Assembly (NCBI RefSeq): GCF_000378745.1
Contig: NZ_KB905277.1
Coordinates: 20,053 to 55,106, forward strand
Reading direction: 5' to 3'
Origin: Prevotella amnii DSM 23384 = JCM 14753
GTDB lineage: Bacteria; Bacteroidota; Bacteroidia; Bacteroidales; Bacteroidaceae
Length of the DNA stretch: 35,054 nucleotides
Part shown: in pieces, positions 6,559 to 14,135 of the stretch
How positions within the stretch are numbered: position 1 is the stretch's first letter
Layout: every line of letters starts with the position of its first letter
Notes under the pieces: generated by a model
Told to the model about the DNA's origin: nothing
The model's database searches: none
Seen by the model: the letters and a program-made list of their open reading frames with translations, nothing else
Program-made: the position numbers and the translations under genes

Positions 6559-9500
6559 TTACGCGGTTTCAACCTCGGGTACTGAATCTATCGAATTGAC
6601 AAATTCAATCAACTGCGGATCTGAATCTTTTTGTGAGAGGTTCTTGAGGCTCTTTTTCAATTCATAGGCATCATCCCCTGCTATATTTATTAAATCCATA
6701 TAAAAATCTTTGTTTTGCAGAATCAATGAACGGCATGCCCCATCGGAAATTACAGGTTTCACTATTTTGTCAATAACTTCTCCAGCTTGACTTTTTAAAT
6801 TACCATGTGTTCTAAGCCATGGTTCGAAAAACTGGAACTTTATTGCATTGATAGTCTTTTTACCGATACAGAAATCATTTCTTATATCGGTAACAGTCGA
6901 TTTAATTTTTCGTTTGTCCAGCCTTTCAATTATATTCTTAAAGCAATCAGGCAAAGAACTCCAATTCTGAGTACCAGAAGCAATATCTATTAGAATCTTT
7001 TTACCAAATTCTGTCAGGTTATCAGGCAGGGATTTGATTTTAGTCAATAAATGGTTTGTTGCCACAAGCCAGTAATCGGATGCATGGTTTGCTTTTTGGG
7101 CATATAGCGTATCTGAACTTACTTCAGACAACGCTTCGATTGCTATTTTATTGATATGGTCGGTCAAGACATTACTTATCTTAGTGGTTAAACTATAAAA
7201 AGACGCACGAGGAATTACAATTTGGATATTGTTTTTGCTTAAATGCTCATCCAAATCGCTATCCCATTCGGCTAAATGCTCGATAAATGCATCTTCCGTA
7301 ACACTTATCCTATTCTTGATATTTTCAAACTGAGGTAGTATATCTATAAGTGATAATTTATACCCCAATTTATTTTTTACCATATACTGCAAAGTGTCAT
7401 TCAATAACGAATTATTCCAACCAACACTCTTAATCAATAAATCTCCATGATCCACGTAATAATCCATGACTTTTGCAACATATTTTATATCTCCACCCTC
7501 TATTAAGGAAACGGAGCGACCATGTGCCAGTTGCATGGCGACCAAATCGTAATACCCAGACTCTTCAATGTTTCGACCATCAGTTTTTAATTCAGAATGC
7601 AACTGATTTATGTAGGTTGGATCTAACGTTACAGATAAAGGTCTTTCTTCGTCAGATGCCAATAAACGATAGGTTGTAAATATAGCCCCTAAATTGTCTT
7701 TATTTACTCCCTTCGTTTTTATGCAATTCATGATTGTTTGCAGAAGTGTTGGGAACGTATAGGCAGAATCGCTCTTTAATGTTTTTACAATATCTGCATG
7801 GTCGAAATTATCGGGTAATAAGTTTGACAAATAAGTGTCGAGTACCTCTGAATTTGTTTTTACTTGATAATACTCGTATGCTTTGGTTGTATTATCATCT
7901 CGATAGGCCTTATGTGTTTTATTTGCAACTTTAATATAATCGATAAACGTATTTGACTCAACTGTTTTTGCTTCAATCAATGACGCAAAATCGCACGACA
8001 ACTTATTTTGCTCAATAAACCGGTCGATTTCGTTTAATGTCTTGAAATAGTCGCCGCCATTAAAGTCTTTGAACCGAACTACCTTTTTATATAATTGAGC
8101 AATCACATGATTTTGGTTTTCCGTGTCTAAATGCAATAGTAACTCTTGATATTCGACAGGGAACGCTTGTTTTTCGATAGGCTCCTTTAACTTCAATTTT
8201 GCTATTCTTTGCCATATATGCAAAATAGTATCATTCTTTCGAGTTAATGTATGCAAACAGTGTATAATTTTATCGACAAGCGCATCATCTATTCCCTTTA
8301 TAACTTCATCCAACACAATGTCAAATTGCTTATTGGTATTCGCGTATTGGTTTATATCATGGTCGTCTTCTCCGTTGATGCAACCTTCGATATATTTCTT
8401 CAATGGAATTTGTCGCGCATGTTCAACATCAACACCATATACCAAAGCTGCAATTTCGCGTTGGGTTTGCAGATCATTGTTAATTATTGTTTGAATGCCA
8501 TTCAGATAGTCGCCAGACAATATTTGTTCTGCCGGATTAGCGAGAATCTCTGCCTTCTTCAGACAGAACAAAGCTATGTTTATCATCGAAATTTCATTGC
8601 TCCATTCTTGACGAAGAGCAACCATTTCATTGATAAATGATATAATTTCCCGAACATTGGCGTTGGGATTCACCAATCTGAATATTCGATTTATTGTTTC
8701 GCTCTCGTCATTCCCTTCTTCACCAAATGCTTCAACAAAAAATTTATCTACGATATTCCGATAGTCGGTAATAACAGGAGGAGCAATACGATAAACAATA
8801 GGGAAAGTTTTATTGATAAAATACTTGGTCAGTTGTTTCGTTTGCTCGTTGGTCTCATCACCGAATGCACAAGCCAAATGTGTTTCATCGAAAGGAATAA
8901 CTGCCCAAACATTTTCAAAACCGCTATCGGCAAAGAACGTATGGATAGAAGACCATAATTCCTTCACCTTTTCAGCTGGTAGGCGATCCATGTTGTCAAA
9001 AACAAGGACTAATTTACGTAGCCCTTTTTCCTTGATAAAATCAGAAATGTCTTGCATCCATGTTTTGAACTCGTAAACCGTTGGTTCGTCTTCGCTCAAA
9101 GTCTCATAGCAAACGTCCTTTTCGACTTTATCTTGATAAATAGCTAACATATAACTCCATCCATATTTATGATCTTTGCTATATGCCCATTTCCAAACGC
9201 ACAATGCAATAAGAATTGGCAGTGCAGCTATGATAATAGACAATAAAGAAAACCACCACGTTGTGGGTGTAGGTTTTACTGCATATGCAATAAATGTAAA
9301 TATCGGAGTTAGGACTGCAACCAAAAATGCAGCAACCATACCATTGCTGATAAGGGGATATTTTTCAGTTACAGTTTCCGTTTTGCGAGCTAATAAATAT
9401 TTCAATTTATCAGACCACGATACGGTTTTCGAACCTCCACCTTTGACTTTTATTGTTGCATCTCCAGATAAGATACAATCATCAATAAGTTTACTTGTAA

Positions 9501-9816
9501 GCAATTCCAATATAGATCGGCGTTGCAAATCTTCTTGATGCCCCCATGCATCATACTCAAAAAAGTAATAGTTGTCGGACAATTCGCTTTCCAACATTTT
9601 CACCACGTTGGATTTTCCAGACCCCCAAATACCTTCGATACCGATAATTCGAGGTAAAGAACATTCTTCATTCAATGAATCGTTCTGACGAAAATGGCGA
9701 GCAATAGTTTTTGCCAGCCTTTTTTGCGAACCTCCGTCGAATTTATCAATACCGCACGGTTTATTTTGGATAAACCGCGGATATTGAGACTGTTGGAATT
9801 GTAGTTTACTTTCCAT
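6559..9816 (-). CDS. KAP-family P-loop NTPase, membrane-anchored (cargo)
   Basis: A 1085-residue protein. Walker A GIWGSGKS lies at residues 62-69 and Walker B LVLVFDNMDR at 269-278. Between them are two transmembrane helices at about 157-180 and 187-210, the arrangement that defines KAP NTPases (Kidins220/ARMS and PifA family). The C-terminal 650 residues are helical with no domain I recognise. The P-loop domain would face the cytoplasm. PifA of plasmid F, a family member, excludes phage T7, so phage exclusion is a fair hypothesis here; it is not shown by this sequence. It follows the DUF4143 gene by 16 bases on the same strand, implying an operon. Base composition is clearly more AT-rich than the tra/mob backbone, marking recent acquisition. 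Confidence 0.85.
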   Translation of the reverse strand: MESKLQFQQSQYPRFIQNKPCGIDKFDGGSQKRLAKTIARHFRQNDSLNEECSLPRIIGIEGIWGSGKSNVVKMLESELSDNYYFFEYDAWGHQEDLQRRSILELLTSKLIDDCILSGDATIKVKGGGSKTVSWSDKLKYLLARKTETVTEKYPLISNGMVAAFLVAVLTPIFTFIAYAVKPTPTTWWFSLLSIIIAALPILIALCVWKWAYSKDHKYGWSYMLAIYQDKVEKDVCYETLSEDEPTVYEFKTWMQDISDFIKEKGLRKLVLVFDNMDRLPAEKVKELWSSIHTFFADSGFENVWAVIPFDETHLACAFGDETNEQTKQLTKYFINKTFPIVYRIAPPVITDYRNIVDKFFVEAFGEEGNDESETINRIFRLVNPNANVREIISFINEMVALRQEWSNEISMINIALFCLKKAEILANPAEQILSGDYLNGIQTIINNDLQTQREIAALVYGVDVEHARQIPLKKYIEGCINGEDDHDINQYANTNKQFDIVLDEVIKGIDDALVDKIIHCLHTLTRKNDTILHIWQRIAKLKLKEPIEKQAFPVEYQELLLHLDTENQNHVIAQLYKKVVRFKDFNGGDYFKTLNEIDRFIEQNKLSCDFASLIEAKTVESNTFIDYIKVANKTHKAYRDDNTTKAYEYYQVKTNSEVLDTYLSNLLPDNFDHADIVKTLKSDSAYTFPTLLQTIMNCIKTKGVNKDNLGAIFTTYRLLASDEERPLSVTLDPTYINQLHSELKTDGRNIEESGYYDLVAMQLAHGRSVSLIEGGDIKYVAKVMDYYVDHGDLLIKSVGWNNSLLNDTLQYMVKNKLGYKLSLIDILPQFENIKNRISVTEDAFIEHLAEWDSDLDEHLSKNNIQIVIPRASFYSLTTKISNVLTDHINKIAIEALSEVSSDTLYAQKANHASDYWLVATNHLLTKIKSLPDNLTEFGKKILIDIASGTQNWSSLPDCFKNIIERLDKRKIKSTVTDIRNDFCIGKKTINAIKFQFFEPWLRTHGNLKSQAGEVIDKIVKPVISDGACRSLILQNKDFYMDLINIAGDDAYELKKSLKNLSQKDSDPQLIEFVNSIDSVPEVETA

Positions 9817-9832
9817 ATACGTAATTTATTGA

Positions 9833-10963
9833 TTACACGAACTCCAAATAATTCTCCTTGTTCACTACGTGAAATTCAGCATGAGGGTAGGCTTCTTGAA
9901 ACACTTTCGGGACACTGGGCATCTTATTTCCCCATTTGAACTCCAAAGCTGTCAAGCTGTCTGCACTCTCTTCGATCAAGTCAATTTCTTGCTTATCGTA
10001 AGTACGCCAGAAATAGAACTCCTTATGCAATCCTTCGTTGAAATTCGCTTTACGACGCTCTCCTATGATGTAGTTCTCCCACAATGCACCGACATCCTGT
10101 CGAATAGCCAATGGTGAAAAAGCACCTATAATCGCATTTCGAATGCCATTATCATAGAAATACCACTTCCCGGCTTTCGTCACCTCTTTGCGCAGGTTGC
10201 GCGAGTAAGCCCCCAGACGATAGATAACGAAGACCTTTTCCAATAGGTCGAGGTATTTTTCAACTGTCGTCTTGCTCATGCCGAGTTGTTTACCTAACTC
10301 ATCGTAAGAAACTTCGCTGCCCAACTGAAAAGCTATCAATCGCAGTAGATCGCGCATCTTGCTCGAATTTTTTAAGCCGTCAATTGCTAAGATATCTTTA
10401 AGGAGGTATGCACCTACAATATCACGTAGGTAGTCTGTTTTACGTTCATAGTTCTCCATCATTACTACTTCGGGATAGGAACCATAAATCAAGCGTGCTT
10501 CGAGGTTCTGGCGGGTTTCAAGTGCCGTTTCCGTCTGTGCGATTTCCCGTTGCGAGAATGGTGTAAGGAGAAATTGCGTACTGCGGCCGACCAACGGTTC
10601 ACCAGTCTTATTCAGTAAATCGAATGACGAAGAACCACTTGCCAAGACACTTATTCCCGGTATTTCATCAACTATCAACTTCAGAATACTACCGATTTGT
10701 GGTATGTTCTGTGCCTCATCAATAGCCAGCAAATCAATACCATCCAATAAATGCCGATAATTGGCTATTGAGCGATTCTCCAATAGTGCTAATGTGTCGT
10801 AGTCTTCGCCGTTGAGCATCATCGTCCTACCTGAATAGTTGTCCACAATTTTACGCATCATTACCGTTTTACCAACACGGCGAGCACCAAAAATCAGTAC
10901 TGCTTTATTGGGCGCGATTCGTGCTGTAATCTTCTCTTGAAGTATTCTATTTACTGTTTCCAT
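9833..10963 (-). CDS. AAA+ ATPase with DUF4143 C-terminal domain
   Basis: A 376-residue ATPase of the archaeal-type AAA_14/DUF4143 class. Walker A GARRVGKT is at 26-33, Walker B LLAIDE at 78-83, and a sensor-like ASGSSS near 108-113. A winged-helix segment follows at about 215-250 (YDELGKQLGMSKTTVEKYLDLLEKV). The DUF4143 region ends with EIDLI (D328) and EFK (E341, K343), spaced as in a PD-(D/E)XK nuclease core. The substrate of these proteins is not known to me. It is the first gene of the cargo operon with the KAP NTPase; a -7 box lies 19 bases upstream of the start. Stand-alone copies are common in Bacteroidales, so the pairing may or may not be functional. Confidence 0.85.
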   Translation of the reverse strand: METVNRILQEKITARIAPNKAVLIFGARRVGKTVMMRKIVDNYSGRTMMLNGEDYDTLALLENRSIANYRHLLDGIDLLAIDEAQNIPQIGSILKLIVDEIPGISVLASGSSSFDLLNKTGEPLVGRSTQFLLTPFSQREIAQTETALETRQNLEARLIYGSYPEVVMMENYERKTDYLRDIVGAYLLKDILAIDGLKNSSKMRDLLRLIAFQLGSEVSYDELGKQLGMSKTTVEKYLDLLEKVFVIYRLGAYSRNLRKEVTKAGKWYFYDNGIRNAIIGAFSPLAIRQDVGALWENYIIGERRKANFNEGLHKEFYFWRTYDKQEIDLIEESADSLTALEFKWGNKMPSVPKVFQEAYPHAEFHVVNKENYLEFV

Positions 10964-10981
10964 ACCTTATAAAATATAATG

Positions 10982-10989
10982 CAAAGATA
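10982..10989 (-). promoter_or_regulatory. -7 promoter element (TATCTTTG) for the cargo operon
   Basis: On the minus strand TATCTTTG matches TAnnTTTG, with a short leader to the ATG at 10963. A -33 TTG at the proper distance is not evident; the upstream bases are an A/T run. The rest of 10990-11215 is AT-rich with no convincing gene. Confidence 0.45.
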
Positions 10990-11215
10990 ATCATATTTTT
11001 TTTAATTGGCGAATTTTACACAAAAAACAGGTTGTGAAATGGCGATTTTTACAACCATAATCTTATGGAAGTTGTTTCATTGTTTTTAGTAATGATATAT
11101 GTTCATACTATGATGACTCAATAATTTATCAGACATACGTTTCTAAAATTTGTCCTTATAGGAATAAAAACTCACATATATTATGCTAATTAACATGTAA
11201 TTAAATGAAAATAAA

Positions 11216-11242
11216 AAGACAGGATACGAGTATTCCTGTCTT
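11216..11242 (-). terminator. Intrinsic terminator of rteC
   Basis: Perfect nine-base arms AAGACAGGA (11216-11224) and TCCTGTCTT (11234-11242). Read leftwards the hairpin is followed by a T-rich run (TTTATTTTCA), placing it 23 bases after the rteC stop. Confidence 0.8.
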
Positions 11243-11264
11243 CTCATATGTAATGGATATTTTT

Positions 11265-11870
11265 TTATTTTCTCATCCGCTCCAACTCCTCATCACGCAA
11301 CATTCTCTCGTTCAGTTTTTCCTGCATCCTGTCAATGAAATAGGTGCGACTTTCGTTCTTCCGGCGTTTGATATCAGTGTAGAAGCGGTAGCAGTCCTTC
11401 GACTCAACTCCGAATATCTTATAGAGAAGTGGGGCGAGCTGTTTGAGCGGCATATTGCCGTTGTTGATACAGCCCATCTCGTCTATACCGTAGATAAGTT
11501 CCACGAGGTCGATGGCGTTGCCCGTCCATTGAAGAAGGCTGGCGGTGGTTTCTGTTGCGTTGTTGGCGGATATTAGTGGTGGCACTTGGGGCGTGGCAAG
11601 GAATTTCTGCATCTTTCTTACGAAAGACAGAGCCTTGCTGACGTAGGCGGCAATCTCTCTTCTTTCTTCTGACAGATTACGCACGGGATGGTGCTGCAAC
11701 TCGATTTCGATGTAGGCAAGCGCGATGACGGTAAGGTTCATGTCCATGCCGCCGTTGCACAGTTCGATTACTTGGGTGGCGAAAGCCGTGTATGCTTTTT
11801 CCATATTGCAGTCTCCGGCTTCGTTTATCCGACGGAAGAACTCGGTTTCCGCCAATAAAAAATAATTCAT
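11265..11870 (-). CDS. rteC: RteC, transcriptional activator of the excision operon
   Basis: A 201-residue homologue of CTnDOT RteC (which is slightly longer, 217 residues). Recognised from stretches such as MNYFLLAETEFFRRI, LTVIALAYIEIELQHHP and SEERREIAAYVSKALSFVRK; all helical, with a C-terminal helix-turn-helix-like part (PLKQLAPLLYKIFGV, then FYTDIKRRKNESRTYFIDRM). In CTnDOT it binds an inverted repeat upstream of the xis2c promoter and switches on excision. Its own expression depends on RteB. It has its own terminator and a 238-base leader region separating it from the DHFR-like gene, so it is a separate transcription unit. The N-terminal start at 11870 is the only in-frame ATG that keeps the conserved beginning. 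Confidence 0.88.
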   Translation of the reverse strand: MNYFLLAETEFFRRINEAGDCNMEKAYTAFATQVIELCNGGMDMNLTVIALAYIEIELQHHPVRNLSEERREIAAYVSKALSFVRKMQKFLATPQVPPLISANNATETTASLLQWTGNAIDLVELIYGIDEMGCINNGNMPLKQLAPLLYKIFGVESKDCYRFYTDIKRRKNESRTYFIDRMQEKLNERMLRDEELERMRK

Positions 11871-12108
11871 GTCCTGTCAATTTTGAAATTTTACACTCTG
11901 TTTTCGGTATGCGCACATGAATATAATTGGCAAAAAACGCGGCAGAAAACAAAAAATCCAACGCTCAATTTTACAAAGTGTTGGATTTCAGTGGTGTAAA
12001 ATTCAATATTTTTTCACAGGGACAAATTATCTCCGACTTAAATTGTTTGTAATCAGAACATTTATTCTATTCTTGAAAATAAAAATGTATGCTTGCCGCA
12101 CATTTTGG
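11871..12108 (-). promoter_or_regulatory. rteC upstream region, probable RteB-dependent promoter
   Basis: This 238-base stretch should contain the RteB-controlled rteC promoter. I see perfect ten-base inverted repeats AATTTTACAC (11887-11896) and GTGTAAAATT (11994-12003), which could be activator half-sites, and a GC-N10-GC arrangement on the minus strand around 11933-11946 that only loosely recalls a sigma-54 site (the -24 GG is GC). RteB has the sigma-54 activator architecture, but Bacteroidales genomes differ in having RpoN, so the sigma-factor question stays open. Confidence 0.4.
11954..11988 (-). terminator. Hairpin with T run downstream of the DHFR-like gene
   Basis: Nine-base arms AAATCCAAC and GTTGGATTT separated by 17 bases; read leftwards the second arm runs into TTTGTTTTC. 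It lies about 120 bases after the DHFR-like stop and could end that transcript before rteC. The loop is long, so the call is moderate. Confidence 0.45.
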
Positions 12109-12531
12109 CTATCTTGCTTTTTTATCAAGGATGTAGATAATGCGACATACACCGTTGGGATAGCTTTTCAAAGAGGAAAGCGACCAGTGTCGCTCTGGCA
12201 GAGCCGACTTAAAAAAATGTCGTCCGCTTCCGGATATGAAAGGAACGGTGTACAGTATGATTTCATCCACAGCGTGCATACGCAGTAGTCCGTTTATATA
12301 GTCTGCCGTGCCCGGTGTGACTTCCGCGAGATAGCAGATGTTTGTGCCGTCTTTTCTCCATTCGTGCAGCATTGAAATGGAATAGTCCGGTGTGACATGG
12401 TAAAGGGCTTTCTCCCTGATTTCATCAAGACCGCAACAGTCAAGGCACAAATCCTGATGTGCTTTATCATATAACTCTGAAGAAAGACATCCGTCCATCG
12501 TCAGTACGGCGAGAATCTGAACTTTACCCAT
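12109..12531 (-). CDS. Small RibD-C/dihydrofolate reductase-like protein
   Basis: A 140-residue protein with the RibD C-terminal/DHFR-like fold: start MGKVQILAVLTMDGCLS resembles the first strand and loop of the family, and the C-terminal DEIILYTVPFISGSGRHFF matches the 'vPvllGsGrplF' signature. Family members are usually 170-200 residues, so this one is short in the middle and may lack part of the NADPH or substrate site. It sits between rteB and rteC, a place where CTnDOT-type elements commonly carry such a gene. Its role in the element is unknown to me. It is probably expressed from the promoter at 12783-12790 by read-through of the structured RNA upstream, or from a promoter I cannot see. 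Confidence 0.75.
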   Translation of the reverse strand: MGKVQILAVLTMDGCLSSELYDKAHQDLCLDCCGLDEIREKALYHVTPDYSISMLHEWRKDGTNICYLAEVTPGTADYINGLLRMHAVDEIILYTVPFISGSGRHFFKSALPERHWSLSSLKSYPNGVCRIIYILDKKAR

Positions 12532-12558
12532 AATCGTTACCTTTCATTAGGCAAGGAC

Positions 12559-12585
12559 AAAAAAGTAGCGTGCAATCCACACTAC
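12559..12585 (-). terminator. Intrinsic terminator of the structured RNA
   Basis: Arms 12578-12585 and 12565-12572 (GTAGTGTG/CACGCTAC, one G-T pair) with a five-base loop, followed on the minus strand by six T (12559-12564). It lies 28 bases upstream of the DHFR-like start, so read-through would be needed to express that gene. Confidence 0.75.
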
Positions 12586-12776
12586 TTCAAGCGTAGGCTC
12601 TGGTAAAGCCCCTGAAAGAAACGCGTGAATGCACGCTATGCATAGGCATAGCATAAGCATCACGCAATTAGCTTCTTTCAGTTTCAATTTACCAGATTTA
12701 CGCCTGAAACTCCTTGCGGTCTTATTCTATATGTCGGCGGCGAAAAGCTCCTGCAAATCGCCGTTTTTTCTCAAAT
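12559..12776 (-). ncRNA. Candidate highly structured small RNA or attenuating leader (about 215 nt)
   Basis: Read leftwards from the TATCTTTG box, the transcript can fold into a hairpin CGGCGA/TCGCCG (12758-12763 with 12738-12743) and then one long arm of stacked helices: 12699-12703 with 12591-12595 (TACGC/GCGTA), 12688-12695 with 12600-12607 (eight pairs), 12675-12681 with 12612-12618 (seven pairs), 12657-12665 with 12623-12632 (one bulge), and 12646-12652 with 12635-12641 (GCATAGC/GCTATGC, four-base loop). A terminator (12565-12585, eight-base arms, six T) ends it. There is no convincing open frame. Either it is a free small RNA or an attenuator ahead of the DHFR-like gene. Confidence 0.65.
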
Positions 12777-12782
12777 GTTATG

Positions 12783-12790
12783 CAAAGATA
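12783..12790 (-). promoter_or_regulatory. -7 element (TATCTTTG) for the structured RNA
   Basis: TATCTTTG fits TAnnTTTG and lies 23 bases after the rteB stop. No -33 TTG is visible at 19-21 bases, so the -33 contact would fall in the 3' end of rteB or the promoter needs an activator. Confidence 0.5.
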
Positions 12791-12812
12791 GCCAAATTCA
12801 GTGAATTACGGG

Positions 12813-14135
12813 CTATGATTGCTTGAATTTATATTTAAGTCCATACTCTTCAAGTTTGCTGTATAGTGTTGTTCTGCCTATTCCGAGCAGTTCTGCGGTG
12901 ACACTCCGGTTGCCGTTTGCCTGTTTCAACGCACGCAATATCCGCTCCTTGTCCTCCGCATCATTGCGCAGGGCGAAGCTGACGGGAGAAGTCGGTTTCG
13001 TCACGGTAAGTTCCAGATGCTCTTTCATGACAACACCTTCCTGCGCCTGCAATACAGCACCCATAACTTTCTGCCGAAGTTCCCGCACGTTGCCCGGCCA
13101 TGCGTGTGTTAGCAACGCCTTACGGGCTTCGGAACTGAATCCGCTCACATTGCATTCCAACTCCTTGTTGGCTGTCTCTCGGAAAAAATCCGCCAGTGGC
13201 ATGATGTCCTCCTGACAGTCACGCAACGGTGGAACGGTTATCCTGAAATCGTTCAGGCGGTAAAGCAGATCCTGCCGGAAGCGTTTTTCAATCACCGCTA
13301 CTTCCAAATCTTCATTGGTGGCGGCAATGATACGGACGTTGAAGCTCCTGTCCGATTTGTCTCCGACCGGGCGATACCGCCTTTCCTGTATGGCGCGGAG
13401 CAACATCTGTTGGGTTTCCAACGCGAGGTTGCCCACCTCGTCAAGAAACAGTGTACCTCCTTCCGCCTCATGGAAATAGCCTTTCTTGGCACTGTCTGCT
13501 CCTGTAAACGCTCCCTTGACGTGTCCGAAGAAAGCTGAGGGAGCAAGCTCTTTGGTGAGTGAACCGCAGTCCACCGCCACGAATGGCTTGACTGCCCGCT
13601 TGCTCTTGTCGTGCAGGTGGTGGGCAATATGTTCCTTACCCGTGCCGTTCTCTCCGAATATCATCACGCTCATATCGGTAGCGGCTACCAGCCTTATACG
13701 GTGCATGATTTTCTGAAATGCGGAACCGTCACGGGCGAATACGGGCATACGGCGATGTCGCATCTGACGCTCTTTCTGTATAGAACGGAGAAGGGGGATC
13801 AGTTTGTCCTCCACAAGTTGTTTGGGTATGTAATCCAAAGAACCGAGTTTCATGCTTTCCACGGCTGTATGCACTTCGGCGTAGTCGGTCATTATGATGA
13901 AGGGTTGCAACTTCCCTTCCTTGCGCATCCAGCGCAATAAGTCTATGCCGTTCCCGTCAGGCAGACGCAGGTCGGCAACCACGATGTCATTATCTGTCGC
14001 CTGTTGTAGATGTTTCTTCGCTGTTGACAGGTGGTAAGCCTTCACGGTGCGGTAGCCCTCCCGCGCCAGCATGTTACAGATAAACTCGCAGTACACGATA
14101 TTGTCCTCCACCACAATTATTGCTGTCTTATTCAT
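12813..14135 (-). CDS. rteB: RteB, NtrC-type response regulator
   Basis: A 440-residue enhancer-binding response regulator. Receiver domain at 1-120 with phospho-acceptor D55 (VVADLRLPDG) and lysine in DYIPKQ (about 105). AAA+ domain at 135-365: Walker A GENGTGKE at 161-168, the sigma-54 contact loop GAFTGA at 208-213, and Walker B GTLFLDEVGN near 230. A Fis-type helix-turn-helix ends the protein (NRSVTAELLGIGRTTLYSKL, about 406-425). RteA is its cognate kinase, encoded directly upstream with an eight-base overlap. In CTnDOT RteB activates rteC in response to tetracycline-driven expression of the tetQ operon. Confidence 0.95.
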   Translation of the reverse strand: MNKTAIIVVEDNIVYCEFICNMLAREGYRTVKAYHLSTAKKHLQQATDNDIVVADLRLPDGNGIDLLRWMRKEGKLQPFIIMTDYAEVHTAVESMKLGSLDYIPKQLVEDKLIPLLRSIQKERQMRHRRMPVFARDGSAFQKIMHRIRLVAATDMSVMIFGENGTGKEHIAHHLHDKSKRAVKPFVAVDCGSLTKELAPSAFFGHVKGAFTGADSAKKGYFHEAEGGTLFLDEVGNLALETQQMLLRAIQERRYRPVGDKSDRSFNVRIIAATNEDLEVAVIEKRFRQDLLYRLNDFRITVPPLRDCQEDIMPLADFFRETANKELECNVSGFSSEARKALLTHAWPGNVRELRQKVMGAVLQAQEGVVMKEHLELTVTKPTSPVSFALRNDAEDKERILRALKQANGNRSVTAELLGIGRTTLYSKLEEYGLKYKFKQS

